Origin: Rhodococcus gordoniae
Lineage (GTDB): Bacteria > Actinomycetota > Actinomycetes > Mycobacteriales > Mycobacteriaceae
Length of the DNA stretch: 64,000 nt
Assembly: GCF_001646655.1 (NCBI RefSeq)
Contig: NZ_LPZN01000014.1
Coordinates: forward strand, 1 to 64,000
Reading direction: 5' to 3'
The notes below the pieces were generated by a model that did no database searches, was not told the DNA's origin, and saw nothing but the letters and a program-made list of their open reading frames with translations. Shown here piece by piece: positions 1-8,646 of this stretch (position 1 is the first letter of the stretch; every line of letters starts with the position of its first letter). The translations under genes and the position numbers were made by a program.

Positions 1-298
1 CATCGCGACGCAGATCGGTGAGGCGACGGTCGGTTCGCTCCTGGATCTGCGTGCCACCCTCGCGCAACTCGAGGGACAGGATCCCGGCGCCGCGTCGAGC
101 GTCCGTAAACTCATCGGCGTGCGGCAGCGGCAGGACACCGCCGAACTCGCCATGGATCTCGCGGGCGAGGCCGGGTGGGTGGAAGGACCGCTCACCCGGG
201 AGTTCCTCAACACCCGGTGCCTGACGATCGCCGGTGGAACCGAGCAGATTCTGCTGACCGTGGCGGCCGAGCGGCTCCTGGGGCTGCCGCGCGACTGA
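1..298 (+). CDS. Acyl-CoA dehydrogenase, C-terminal fragment
   Basis: The gene enters from the left edge; 98 codons are visible in the frame starting at base 2, ending at TGA 296-298. The end of the protein carries the motif AGGTEQILL followed by AERLLGLPRD, typical of the C-terminus of acyl-CoA dehydrogenases, where the G-[GS]-[TS]-E-[QI] stretch packs on the adenine part of FAD. It would oxidise an acyl-CoA to the enoyl-CoA. Its position directly before fadE28-fadE29 suggests a sterol side-chain FadE, but which one cannot be told from the tail. A KstR box lies in the 62-bp gap to fadE28, so the next genes probably have their own promoter. Confidence 0.85.
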   Translation, partial: IATQIGEATVGSLLDLRATLAQLEGQDPGAASSVRKLIGVRQRQDTAELAMDLAGEAGWVEGPLTREFLNTRCLTIAGGTEQILLTVAAERLLGLPRD

Positions 299-334
299 GG
301 AGTCCTTCCGCCGGACGCCCGGGAATGCTACAAC

Positions 335-348
335 TGGAACACGTTCTA
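335..348. promoter_or_regulatory. KstR operator (fadE28 promoter)
   Basis: TGGAACACGTTCTA fits the KstR palindrome TnnAACnnGTTnnA exactly. It lies 13 bp before the GTG start of fadE28, and a TATAT stretch follows directly, so bound repressor would cover the likely -10 region. KstR is the TetR-family repressor of the sterol upper pathway, released by 3-oxo-cholestenoyl-CoA-type inducers. The kstR gene itself is not in the window. Confidence 0.85.
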
Positions 349-360
349 TATCGAAGGTGG

Positions 361-1410
361 GTGACGGTGGACTTCGCACGTGACGAGACACAGGAGGAGA
401 TCGCCGGTGTGGCGGCCGGTCTCCTGAAACGCGGCCTCGCCGACGAAGCGCTGTGGGCCGCGCTGGCCGACGCCGACCTGCTGTCGCTCGCCCTGCCCGA
501 ACGGCTCGGCGGATCGGGGCTCGGGCTCGGTGAAGTGGCCACCGTCCTCACCGAGGTCGGACGCGGAGCGGCGCAGACGCCGGCCCTGGCCACCCTCGGC
601 CTGGGCGTCCTGCCGATCCTCGCGCTCGCCTCCGAGCAGCAGCAGGACGAACTGCTCGCCGGCGTCGCGGAGGGAGCCGTCCTGACGGCCGCACTCGGTG
701 AACCCGGCCGCGCCTTCCCGGAACAGCCGGCCGCCACCGCCGTCCGAACCGACGGGGGTCACGCGGTCACCGGGTCGTTCGTCGCCGTGCCCTACGCCGA
801 TCGGGCGCGCCTGGTGCTCCTGCCCACCGATGCCGGTGTGGTCGCGGTGGCTCCCGACGCCACCGGCGTGACCCTGCGTCCGAGCCCCACCTCGACCGGC
901 TCCCCGGAGTTCTCGCTGCGCGCCGACGGCGCCGTCGGTGTCCTGCTCGCGGAGTCCGGTGCCGACGCCGTGGCGACCCTCCACCGGATCGCGCTCGCCG
1001 CTGTGGCGGCCTTCGCGGACGGACTGCTCTCCGGGGCGACCGAGCTCACCGCGAAGCACGTCAGCGAACGGCACCAGTTCGGCAAACCGCTCGCGACCTT
1101 CCAGGCCGTCGCGCAGCAGATCGCCGATGTCTACGTCACCGCGCGCACCCTGCACGTCGCGGCGTTGTCGTCGGTGTGGCGCCTGTCCGAAGGTCTCGAC
1201 GCGGCAGACGATCTCGATGTCACCGCGTACTGGATCGCGGCCGAACTGCCTCCGGCCGTGCGTGTGCTGCACCATCTGCACGGCGGGGTGGGTGTCGACG
1301 AGACCTATCCACTGCACAAGTATTCGTCGGCCGCCAAGGACCTCGCCCGGTTGCTCGGCGGCGCCTCGTACCGACTCGACCTCGTGGGGGCCCGGTGTTC
1401 ATCGATCTGA
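361..1410 (+). CDS. fadE28: Acyl-CoA dehydrogenase FadE28 (steroid side chain)
   Basis: A 349-residue acyl-CoA dehydrogenase-like subunit. In mycobacteria FadE28 and FadE29 form the heterotetramer ChsE1-ChsE2, which dehydrogenates the C3 (propionyl-CoA) side chain of the steroid. The N-terminal helical domain contains LPERLGGSG, the C-terminal part has RHQFGKPLATFQAVAQQ and ends KDLARLLGGASYRLDLVGAR, very like the mycobacterial protein as I recall it. The GTG at 361 was chosen because it gives the family length, follows AAGGTGG, and lies just after the KstR box; GTG 367 is possible. The 3' end overlaps fadE29 by 16 bp, so the two subunits are probably translated together. Confidence 0.92.
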   Translation: MTVDFARDETQEEIAGVAAGLLKRGLADEALWAALADADLLSLALPERLGGSGLGLGEVATVLTEVGRGAAQTPALATLGLGVLPILALASEQQQDELLAGVAEGAVLTAALGEPGRAFPEQPAATAVRTDGGHAVTGSFVAVPYADRARLVLLPTDAGVVAVAPDATGVTLRPSPTSTGSPEFSLRADGAVGVLLAESGADAVATLHRIALAAVAAFADGLLSGATELTAKHVSERHQFGKPLATFQAVAQQIADVYVTARTLHVAALSSVWRLSEGLDAADDLDVTAYWIAAELPPAVRVLHHLHGGVGVDETYPLHKYSSAAKDLARLLGGASYRLDLVGARCSSI

Positions 1411-2546
1411 CAGACGAGCAGCGCGCGCTGCAGGCCGAGCTGTGCCGCTATTTCGGCAATCTGGTCTCCCCGGAGGAGGCTGCGATCATGCGTACCGAAC
1501 GGCACGGGCCCACCTACCGCGAGGTCGTCCGTCGAATGGGCAAGGACGGATGGCTCGGCGTCGGCTGGCCGGTGGAGTTCGGCGGCCACGGTTTCGGCGA
1601 CGTCGAACAGCAGATCTTCGCCAACGAGGCCGTCCGGGCCGACGTCCCGTTGCCGAGCGTCACGCTGCAGACCGTCGGCCCGACGCTGCAGGTCTACGGC
1701 ACCGACGAGCAGAAGCGGAAGTTCCTGCCCGCCATCCTCGCCGGCGAGGTGCACTTCGCGATCGGGTACTCCGAGCCGGAGGCCGGCACCGACCTCGCCG
1801 CACTGCGCACCACCGCGGTGCGCGACGGCGACCACTACATCGTCAACGGACAGAAGATCTTCACCACCGGTGGGCACGACGCCGACTACATCTGGCTCGC
1901 GGTCCGTACCGGCCCCGCCGACTCGCGTCACCGGGGCATCTCCGTGCTCATCGTCGACACGAAGGACCCGGGCTTCAGCTGGACGCCGATCATCACCTGC
2001 GACGGCGCCCATCACGTCAACGCCACCTACTACAGCGACGTGCGTGTTCCGGCCGAGATGCTCGTCGGCGAGGAGAACAAGGGCTGGAAGCTCATCACCA
2101 CCCAGCTCAACCACGAACGCGTCATGCTCGGACCGGCCGGTCGTGTGGCGGGCATCTACGACCGGCTCGTCGAGTGGGTCCGCGCGCACGAACTCCAGGA
2201 CCGTCCCGAGGTGCGACGCGCACTCGGGGAGATCCACGCGACCTGGCGGCTCAACGAACTGCTCAACTGGCAGGTCGCGGCGAGCAGCAACGACGCCGTC
2301 GACATCGCCGACGCCTCGGCCACCAAGGTGTTCGCCACCGAGCGGATCCAGCGGGTCGGGCGTCTGGCCGAGGAGATCGTCGGTGCCTTCGGCGACCCCG
2401 CCGACGACGACACCGCCGAGCTGCTCCGCTGGCTCGACATGATGGCCAAACGCAACGTGGTCATCACCTTCGGTGGCGGCGTCAACGAGGTCATGCGCGA
2501 ACTGATCGCGACGGCCGGACTGGGCATGCCGCGGGTGCCGCGGTGA
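1395..2546 (+). CDS. fadE29: Acyl-CoA dehydrogenase FadE29 (steroid side chain)
   Basis: 383 residues, partner of FadE28 in the dehydrogenase acting on the 3-carbon steroid side-chain CoA thioester. Visible acyl-CoA dehydrogenase signatures: FAIGYSEPEAGTDLA in the flavin-binding middle domain, a conserved NGQKIFTTGGHDADYIW stretch, and the C-terminal ITFGGGVNEVMRE in place of the usual GTxE motif. The start is GTG 1395 (reading VFIDLTDEQRALQ), inside the end of fadE28; this agrees with the start of the mycobacterial homologue as I recall it. The stop TGA 2544-2546 is just before the start of chsH2. Third segment of an igr-type operon, KstR-controlled. Confidence 0.93.
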   Translation: MFIDLTDEQRALQAELCRYFGNLVSPEEAAIMRTERHGPTYREVVRRMGKDGWLGVGWPVEFGGHGFGDVEQQIFANEAVRADVPLPSVTLQTVGPTLQVYGTDEQKRKFLPAILAGEVHFAIGYSEPEAGTDLAALRTTAVRDGDHYIVNGQKIFTTGGHDADYIWLAVRTGPADSRHRGISVLIVDTKDPGFSWTPIITCDGAHHVNATYYSDVRVPAEMLVGEENKGWKLITTQLNHERVMLGPAGRVAGIYDRLVEWVRAHELQDRPEVRRALGEIHATWRLNELLNWQVAASSNDAVDIADASATKVFATERIQRVGRLAEEIVGAFGDPADDDTAELLRWLDMMAKRNVVITFGGGVNEVMRELIATAGLGMPRVPR

Positions 2547-2560
2547 CGCAGGAGAATTCG

Positions 2561-3577
2561 GTGACACGTGACGTTCCGGGAAGCACCCCGGAGGAGATCC
2601 TGCGGGCGGCCGAACAGGTGCGGAGCGACGGCTCGTCCGCACCCCGGCCCGGCCGCGATCCGGTGAATCTGCCGATGATCCGTAACTGGCTCGAGGCGAT
2701 CGGCGACGGCAATCCGATCTACACCGACGAATCCGCGGCGATCGCCGCCGGTCACGGCGGTCTCGTGGCCCCGCCCGCCATGGCGCAGGTGTGGACGATG
2801 CGCGGTCTCGGCGCCGAACGGGAGAAGGACGATCCGCTCGGCCGGATGACGCAGATCCTCGACGACGCCGGATACACGTCGGTGGTCGCCACCAACTGCG
2901 ACCAGATCTACCACCGCTACCTGCGTCACGGCGAACAGGTGACGATCGAGTCCACCCTCGAGGACGTCGTCGGCCCGAAGAAGACCGGCCTGGGGGAGGG
3001 CTGGTTCTTCACCACCCGCAACCTGTGGAGGGTCGGCGACGAGGTCGTCGCCGAAATGCTGTTCCGCATACTGAAGTTCGCCCCGCCGGCCAAGGTGGAG
3101 GAGGCGTCGTCCTCCGACGGCCGGGCACCGTCGGTTCCCGACGATCTCGACCCCGCACGGTTGCTCCGCCCGTCCGTCTCCCGCGACACGCAGTTCTTCT
3201 GGGAGGGCGTCTCGGCCCACGAACTGCGCATCCAGCGACGCCCCGACGGCACGCTGCAGCACCCACCCGTCCCGGCGCTCTGGCTCGACAAGTCCGAGAC
3301 CACCGACTACGTCGTGTCCTCCGGACGCGGAACGGTGTTCAGCTTCGTCGTCCACCACGCCCCGAAGGTGCCGGGACGGCAGCTGCCCTTCGTCGTCGCA
3401 CTCGTCGAACTCGACGAAGGGGTGCGGATGCTCGGTGAACTCCGCGGCGCCGATCCCGGGCAGGTGCGGATCGGAATGCCGGTGGAAGCCACCTATCTCG
3501 ATTTCCCCGGCGATGACGAGACCGGGGGAGAAGCGTGGACGCTGTACGCCTGGAAGCCTCTCGAGGAGGACGTGTGA
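2561..3577 (+). CDS. chsH2: Steroid enoyl-CoA hydratase subunit ChsH2 (MaoC + DUF35)
   Basis: 338 residues. The N-terminal half is a MaoC-like hot-dog domain (residues ~25-180, with GDGNPIYTDESAA near the entrance), the C-terminal ~130 residues a DUF35/OB-fold domain (from about PPVPALWLD). In the igr operon ChsH1-ChsH2 hydrates the side-chain enoyl-CoA, and the DUF35 part binds the aldolase Ltp2 to form one hydratase-aldolase complex. A GTG at 2543 overlaps the fadE29 stop, but GTG 2561 has a good AGGAG six bases upstream and is preferred. The stop overlaps the chsH1 start in GTGA, as expected for subunits of one complex. Confidence 0.9.
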   Translation: MTRDVPGSTPEEILRAAEQVRSDGSSAPRPGRDPVNLPMIRNWLEAIGDGNPIYTDESAAIAAGHGGLVAPPAMAQVWTMRGLGAEREKDDPLGRMTQILDDAGYTSVVATNCDQIYHRYLRHGEQVTIESTLEDVVGPKKTGLGEGWFFTTRNLWRVGDEVVAEMLFRILKFAPPAKVEEASSSDGRAPSVPDDLDPARLLRPSVSRDTQFFWEGVSAHELRIQRRPDGTLQHPPVPALWLDKSETTDYVVSSGRGTVFSFVVHHAPKVPGRQLPFVVALVELDEGVRMLGELRGADPGQVRIGMPVEATYLDFPGDDETGGEAWTLYAWKPLEEDV

Positions 3578-3978
3578 GCGCCCCGACCGTCACGATCGGC
3601 GAGAACCTGCCCACTTCGACGATCCACGCGGATCCGACCTTCGTCGTGTCGACGGCCCTGGCCACCCGCGATTTCCAGGACGTGCACCACGACCGCGACA
3701 AGGCACAGCAACGCGGATCGAAGGACATCTTCGTCAACATCCTCACCGACACCGGGCTCGTGCAGCGCTACGTCACCGAGTGGGCAGGACCCCGAGCGGT
3801 GATCAGGTCGATCTCGCTGAGGCTGGGTGTGCCCTGGTACGCCTACGACACCCTGACCCTTTCCGGCACCGTTGCCTCCGTCGAGGGCGGACTGGTCACC
3901 GTCGACGTCACCGGCACCAACAGTCTGGGAAAACACATCACGGCCACAGCCACTTTCGTGATCGGAGGCACCGCATGA
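3574..3978 (+). CDS. chsH1: Steroid enoyl-CoA hydratase subunit ChsH1 (MaoC)
   Basis: 134 residues, a single MaoC hot-dog domain. It is the catalytic partner of ChsH2; the hydratase Asp-His pair is visible as D33 and H38 in the stretch RDFQDVHHDRD (numbering from GTG 3574). The product adds water to the unsaturated C3 side chain of the steroid-CoA so that Ltp2 can cleave it. GTG 3574 overlaps the chsH2 stop; the TGA at its own end overlaps the ATG of ltp2. Length and order match the mycobacterial igr locus. Confidence 0.92.
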   Translation: MSAPTVTIGENLPTSTIHADPTFVVSTALATRDFQDVHHDRDKAQQRGSKDIFVNILTDTGLVQRYVTEWAGPRAVIRSISLRLGVPWYAYDTLTLSGTVASVEGGLVTVDVTGTNSLGKHITATATFVIGGTA

Positions 3979-5144
3979 GCGGCCTGTCGAGTGCAGCGGC
4001 GATCGTCGGCATCGGTGCCACCGACTTCTCGAAGGACTCCGGTCGCAGCGAACTCCGCCTCGCCGCCGAAGCGGTACGCGCCGCCCTCGACGACGCGGGA
4101 CTCACCCCGGACGACGTCGACGGCCTGGTCTCGTTCACGATGGACACCAACACCGAAGTGGCCGTGGCCCGTTCGGTGGGTATCCCTCACCTGAAGTTCT
4201 TCTCCCGCATCCACTACGGCGGCGGTGCGGCGTGCGCGACGGTGCAGCAGGCGGCGATGGCCGTCGCGACCGGCGTGGCCGACGTGGTGGTCGCCTACCG
4301 GGCATTCAACGAACGATCCGGGGCGCGTTACGGTCAGGTCAATACCGCACTTGCCGCGCAGGTGAATTCGTCGGGCACCGACAACGCGTTCTCCTACCCG
4401 CACGGGCTGAGCACCCCGGCCTCGTTCGTCGCGATGGTCGCGCAACGCTACATGCACGTCTCCGGTGCGACGAGTGCCGACTTCGGTGCCGTGGCCGTTG
4501 CGGACCGCGCTCATGCGGCAACCAATCCCGAGGCGTTCTTCCACGGGAAACCGATCACGCTCGAGGACCACCAGAACTCGCGGTGGATCGCCGAGCCGCT
4601 GCACCTGCTCGACTGCTGCCAGGAGTCCGACGGCGGCGTGGCGCTCGTCGTGACGAGCGCCGAGCGGGCGAAGGACCTGAAGCAGACTCCCGCGGTGATC
4701 GCCGCCGCGGCACAGGGAAGCGGTCCCGACCAGTACATCATGACCAGTTACTACCGGGACGGGCTCGCAGGACTGCCCGAGATGGGCATCGTCGGCGACC
4801 AGTTGTGGAAACAGGCCGGCATCGGACCGCAGGACGTCGCGACGGCCGTCCTCTACGACCATTTCACCCCGTACGTGCTCATGCAGCTCGAAGAACTCGG
4901 ATTCTGCGGACGCGGTGAGGCCAAGGACTTCGTCGCCGACGGCATCCAGGTCGGCGGGCGGCTGCCGATCAACACTCACGGCGGTCAGCTGGGTGAGGCC
5001 TACATCCACGGTATGAACGGCATCGCCGAGGGCGTCCGGCAGATCCGCGGCACGGCGGTCAACCAGGTCGACGACGTCGGCCACGTCCTGGTCACGGCAG
5101 GAACGGGAGTTCCGACCTCGGGACTGGTGCTGTCGCGGTCCTGA
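3975..5144 (+). CDS. ltp2: Steroid side-chain aldolase Ltp2
   Basis: 389 residues, thiolase-fold protein of the SCP-x/lipid-transfer family. Despite the name, Ltp2 is the retro-aldolase that splits the hydroxylated 3-carbon side chain, releasing propionyl-CoA and the C17-keto steroid (androstenedione type). The thiolase catalytic cysteine region reads HYGGGAACATVQQAAMAV and the C-terminal active-site region NTHGGQLGEAYIHG, where His-Gly-Gly replaces the Cys-x-Gly of true thiolases. ATG 3975 overlaps the chsH1 stop (ATGA). It is the last gene of the operon; it needs the DUF35 domain of ChsH2 for activity in studied systems. Confidence 0.93.
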   Translation: MSGLSSAAAIVGIGATDFSKDSGRSELRLAAEAVRAALDDAGLTPDDVDGLVSFTMDTNTEVAVARSVGIPHLKFFSRIHYGGGAACATVQQAAMAVATGVADVVVAYRAFNERSGARYGQVNTALAAQVNSSGTDNAFSYPHGLSTPASFVAMVAQRYMHVSGATSADFGAVAVADRAHAATNPEAFFHGKPITLEDHQNSRWIAEPLHLLDCCQESDGGVALVVTSAERAKDLKQTPAVIAAAAQGSGPDQYIMTSYYRDGLAGLPEMGIVGDQLWKQAGIGPQDVATAVLYDHFTPYVLMQLEELGFCGRGEAKDFVADGIQVGGRLPINTHGGQLGEAYIHGMNGIAEGVRQIRGTAVNQVDDVGHVLVTAGTGVPTSGLVLSRS

Positions 5145-5223
5145 CGCCGTTTCGCTCCCACGGGGACGCGGGCCTGCCTACGATGAAGGCCCACGCTCCG
5201 GCGAGATCCCTGTGGGAGGACCC

Positions 5224-6630
5224 GTGTCGGTCACGGACGGACATGTCGTGCATCCGACCCGCGAACAGCGGGTCCGGAACGGCCTCGCCGCTCGGAGGGT
5301 CACTCCCGTCGAGTCGCTGGCCGATCTCGGGGAGTCGTCCCGGGATCCGATCGCGCTGCTCGAGAGCCAGGCGCAGTCCCGCGTCCCCCAGCTCGTCCCG
5401 GTGCGATACGGCCGCATGGCGACATCGGCGTTCGCGTTCTTCCGCGGTGCCGCGCTGGTGATGGCCGACGATCTGTCGCGCACGCCCGACAGCGGTCTGC
5501 ACACACAGTTGTGCGGCGACGCCCACGCGAGCAATTTCGGCCTGTTCGCGACTCCGGAACGGAAGACGGCCTTCGACGTCAACGACTTCGACGAAACGTA
5601 TCCGGGGCCGTTCGAATGGGACGTCAAGCGCCTGGTCGCAAGCCTCGAGATCGCGGGCCGCGACAACGGGTTCACCACGAAGGAATGCCGGAAGATCACC
5701 CGGGCGTGTGCGGCCGAGTATCGCGAGACCATGTGCAGACAGGCGCAACTCGGAAATCTGGCGGTGCGGTATTCCCACCTCGATCCCACGGTCGAGATAG
5801 CGGAGTCGGGTGGTCTGCTGGATGCGAAGATGGAGAAACGCACCCGGAAAGCGCTCGACAAGGCCTCGCGGCGCGACAGCCTCCAGGCACTGGAGAAGCT
5901 GACCGCCATCATCGACGGTCACCGGCGGATCATCAGCGATCCGCCGCTCATCGTGCCCGTCGAAGAGGTCTTCGCCGATCTCGATGCCGAGGCGATCTAC
6001 GACGAGTTGTACGGCCGCGTCCGGTCGTACCGGGCGACGCTGCAGTGGGACCGCCGGGTCCTTCTCGAACAGTTCGAACTGGTCCAGGCGGCGCGGAAGG
6101 TCGTCGGAGTGGGAAGCGTCGGCACGCGGGCGTGGATCCTCCTGTTGCGGGGTGTGGACGACGACGATCCGCTGTTCCTGCAGGCGAAGGAAGCCCAGCG
6201 TTCGGTGTTGTCGTACTACGTGGACGGGCCGTCCTTCCGCAACGAGGGCGAACGCGTCGTGAACGGTCAGCGCCTGATGCAGTCCGCGAGCGACATCTTC
6301 CTCGGCTGGCAGCGGGGTACGGGCGCCGACGGGGTGGACCGGGACTTCTACATCCGTCAGCTCCGCGACGGTAAGGGCTCGGCGGTGATCGAGGAGATGG
6401 TGCCCAAGGGCCTGAAGCTCTACGGGCGGTTGTGCGCGCGGGTCCTCGCCTACGCCCACGCCCGGGCGGGCGACCGGATCGCGCTGGCGGCCTATCTCGG
6501 CACGGACGAGCAGTTCGACGAGGCGCTCGCGTCCTTCGCGGTGGCCTATGCGGACCGGACCGAGCGCGACCTGCAGGCACTGCACGACGCAGTGGACCAG
6601 GGCCGGGTGAAGGCCCGGTCCGGACTCTGA
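5224..6630 (+). CDS. DUF2252 family protein
   Basis: 468 residues. The N-terminal third has the family signature: GDAHASNFGLFATPERKTAF, then FDVNDFDETYPGPFEWDVK and RLVASLEIAGRD. DUF2252 proteins have a kinase-like (aminoglycoside phosphotransferase-like) fold, with GDxHxxN resembling a catalytic loop and DxxD a metal-binding motif; no substrate is established. GTG 5224 is chosen because GGGAGGA lies just before it; GTG 5212 would sit upstream of this site. It follows ltp2 by 79 bp without an obvious KstR box and ends before a hairpin terminator at 6650, so it looks like a single-gene unit. A role in steroid breakdown is not shown. Confidence 0.85.
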   Translation: MSVTDGHVVHPTREQRVRNGLAARRVTPVESLADLGESSRDPIALLESQAQSRVPQLVPVRYGRMATSAFAFFRGAALVMADDLSRTPDSGLHTQLCGDAHASNFGLFATPERKTAFDVNDFDETYPGPFEWDVKRLVASLEIAGRDNGFTTKECRKITRACAAEYRETMCRQAQLGNLAVRYSHLDPTVEIAESGGLLDAKMEKRTRKALDKASRRDSLQALEKLTAIIDGHRRIISDPPLIVPVEEVFADLDAEAIYDELYGRVRSYRATLQWDRRVLLEQFELVQAARKVVGVGSVGTRAWILLLRGVDDDDPLFLQAKEAQRSVLSYYVDGPSFRNEGERVVNGQRLMQSASDIFLGWQRGTGADGVDRDFYIRQLRDGKGSAVIEEMVPKGLKLYGRLCARVLAYAHARAGDRIALAAYLGTDEQFDEALASFAVAYADRTERDLQALHDAVDQGRVKARSGL

Positions 6631-6649
6631 TCCCCGTCTTCGCCTCGAC

Positions 6650-6678
6650 GGTCCCGGACCCTTCCGGTGTCCGGGACC
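6650..6678 (+). terminator. Hairpin terminator after DUF2252 gene
   Basis: GGTCCCGGAC pairs perfectly with GTCCGGGACC across a 9-base loop, 20 bp after the stop codon of the DUF2252 gene. No T-run follows, as is common in actinobacteria. Confidence 0.6.
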
Positions 6679-6743
6679 GCGAGTTCGTCCTCGGCGATCG
6701 GCAGGGTACAAGTGACGCAACCACGCGCCGACGGAAGGACGTC

Positions 6744-7580
6744 ATGATGGGTTTCGAGGGCAGGGTCGCATTCGTCACGGGAGCAGCGCGAGGACAGGGT
6801 CGCTCGCATGCCGTCGCATTCGCCGAGGCCGGAGCGGATCTGGTGATCTGCGATCGGTGCACCGATTCACCGATGGTGGGCTACCCACTGGCGACGGAGG
6901 GGGATCTGGCCGAGACGGTGCGCCTCGTCGAAGCCACCGGCCGCCGGGTCGTCTCGGCGACACTCGACACCGCCGATCGTCCGGCGATGGATGCGCTGGT
7001 AGCCCGCGCCCACGACGAATTGGGGCGGATCGACATCGCGGTCGCCAACGCCGGGGTGTCGGTGGCGGCACCGGTGCACCGCATGCCGCAGGCGATGTGG
7101 GACGAAGCGATCTCGTCGAATCTCACCGGGGTGTTCAACACCGTCGCCGCGGTGGCACCCGGGATGATCGAGCGCAATTACGGACGCATCGTGACGGTGT
7201 CGTCCATGCTCGGCCGGGCCGGCAATACCAACATGGTCGCCTATGCGGCGTCGAAGTGGGGCGTGATCGGCCTGACGAAGAGCGCGGCCCTGGACCTCGC
7301 GCAGAACGGCATCACCGTCAACGCGGTCGCTCCGGGCAACATCTCCACGCCGATGATCCACAACGACACGCTCTACGGGATGCTGCGGCCCGACCTCGAG
7401 CACCCGACCGCCGACGATGTCGCACCGGTGTTCACCTCGCTGCACGCGCAACCGGTCCCGTGGCTCGAACCTGCCGAGATCACCCGCGCAGTTCTCTTCT
7501 TCGCCGACGAGGCGTCCGCACACATCTCCGGTACCGTGCTGCCGATCGACGCGGGCAATGCCGCGCGGGTGACCGGCTGA
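6744..7580 (+). CDS. Mycofactocin-type short-chain dehydrogenase
   Basis: 278 residues. Classical SDR: TGAARGQGRSHAVAFAEAGA (TGxxxGxG nucleotide loop, residues ~12-31), NAG motif in VANAGVS, catalytic Ser in TVSSMLGRAG and YAASK (Tyr-x-x-x-Lys). Between beta-2 and the next helix there is an insertion with YPLATEGDLAETVRLVEATG, the hallmark of mycofactocin-coupled SDRs, in which the nicotinamide is bound tightly and reoxidised by mycofactocin rather than by exchange. The substrate is a carveol- or steroid-like alcohol in other members; here it is unknown. ATG 6744 follows GGAAGGA; ATG 6747 is next in frame. It stands alone between two unrelated units. Confidence 0.85.
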   Translation: MMGFEGRVAFVTGAARGQGRSHAVAFAEAGADLVICDRCTDSPMVGYPLATEGDLAETVRLVEATGRRVVSATLDTADRPAMDALVARAHDELGRIDIAVANAGVSVAAPVHRMPQAMWDEAISSNLTGVFNTVAAVAPGMIERNYGRIVTVSSMLGRAGNTNMVAYAASKWGVIGLTKSAALDLAQNGITVNAVAPGNISTPMIHNDTLYGMLRPDLEHPTADDVAPVFTSLHAQPVPWLEPAEITRAVLFFADEASAHISGTVLPIDAGNAARVTG

Positions 7581-7668
7581 GCATCTGTCGATGCGATGAG
7601 AAAACCTGTCGAATCGTGTCGGTCTCTTCGTGCACACTGTGCTAGCCACCACAGTCAGGGAGACACTC

Positions 7669-8646
7669 ATGGCCGACGCCATAGTTGCAGAAGGACTGAT
7701 CAAGACATACGGACAGGTCAGAGCGCTCGACGGTGTGGATCTGCGGGTGCCGGAAGGAACGGTCACCGCGCTGCTCGGCCCCAACGGGGCCGGTAAGACC
7801 ACCACGGTGCGCGTCCTGACGACACTGCTCGTTCCCGATGCCGGTCGCGCCGAGGTAGCAGGATTCGACGTCTTCACCGAGGGGCGCGCACTCCGGTCCC
7901 GGATCGGCGCGTCGGGGCAGTACGCCGCGGTCGACGAATATCTCACGGGCTTCGAGAACCTCGAGATGGTCGGTCGTCTCTACCACCTCGGCACCAAACG
8001 AAGTCGGCTCCGGGCACGAGAACTGCTCGAGCAGTTCGACCTCGAGGAGGCGGGCGATCGCCCGGTCAAGGGTTATTCGGGCGGTATGCGGCGTCGCCTC
8101 GACCTCGCCGGTGCTCTCGTCGCCGATCCTCCGGTGCTCTTCCTCGACGAACCGACCACCGGGCTCGATCCGCGTGCCCGTCTCGGGTTGTGGGAGGTCA
8201 TCGACACGCTGGTGCAACGCGGCACCACGTTGCTGCTGACCACTCAATACATGGACGAAGCCGAACGCCTCGCCGACGACATCGCCGTGATCGATCGCGG
8301 GAAGGTCATCGCTCGTGGCACCGCCGACGAACTCAAGAGCCGCGTCGGTGGCGAGCGCATCGAACTCGGCGTGGCCGAGGTCGAGCAGCGTGAGCGCGCG
8401 GTCCGCGAACTCGAATCGGTCGCGTCCGGCGAGATCAGGGTCGAGCGCAGCACCGGCCGTATCACCGTTCCGGTGAGCGCGGATTCCGGTGGCGGAACCG
8501 ACGGTCTCGTGACCGCACTGGGGAAACTGTCGGCCGCAGGTATCCGGGTCTCCGACGTCGCGCTCCGCAAACCCACGCTCGACGACGTGTTCCTCACGCT
8601 CACCGGGCACGGGACGGACGACAAGATCGAGGAGGCGGTGTCGTGA
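7669..8646 (+). CDS. ABC exporter ATP-binding protein (DrrA type)
   Basis: 325 residues. Walker A GPNGAGKTTT, ABC signature YSGGMRRRLDLAGAL, Walker B VLFLDEPTTGLDP and switch His region LLTTQYMDEAERL are all present, followed by a ~100-residue C-terminal domain typical of the daunorubicin-resistance (DrrA) group. It powers export of a hydrophobic compound by the permease encoded directly downstream, whose GTG start overlaps its stop. ATG 7669 has CAGGGAG just upstream. The substrate cannot be told; no biosynthetic cluster is next to it. General drug or lipid efflux is likely. Confidence 0.93.
   Translation: MADAIVAEGLIKTYGQVRALDGVDLRVPEGTVTALLGPNGAGKTTTVRVLTTLLVPDAGRAEVAGFDVFTEGRALRSRIGASGQYAAVDEYLTGFENLEMVGRLYHLGTKRSRLRARELLEQFDLEEAGDRPVKGYSGGMRRRLDLAGALVADPPVLFLDEPTTGLDPRARLGLWEVIDTLVQRGTTLLLTTQYMDEAERLADDIAVIDRGKVIARGTADELKSRVGGERIELGVAEVEQRERAVRELESVASGEIRVERSTGRITVPVSADSGGGTDGLVTALGKLSAAGIRVSDVALRKPTLDDVFLTLTGHGTDDKIEEAVS

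Noticed and set aside
938-2560. Upstream extension of the chsH2 frame through fadE28/fadE29
   Set aside because: The sequence before GTG 2543 is Arg/Ser/Pro-rich shadow; the protein starts at GTG 2561 with its own ribosome site.
3975-5144. Lipid-transfer protein or normal thiolase function for ltp2
   Set aside because: Operon order and the His-Gly-Gly in place of the second thiolase Cys indicate the side-chain aldolase.
5092-6720. Minus-strand open frame of 542 codons opposite the DUF2252 gene
   Set aside because: No domain pattern, composition of an antisense shadow; the plus-strand gene has family motifs and a ribosome site.
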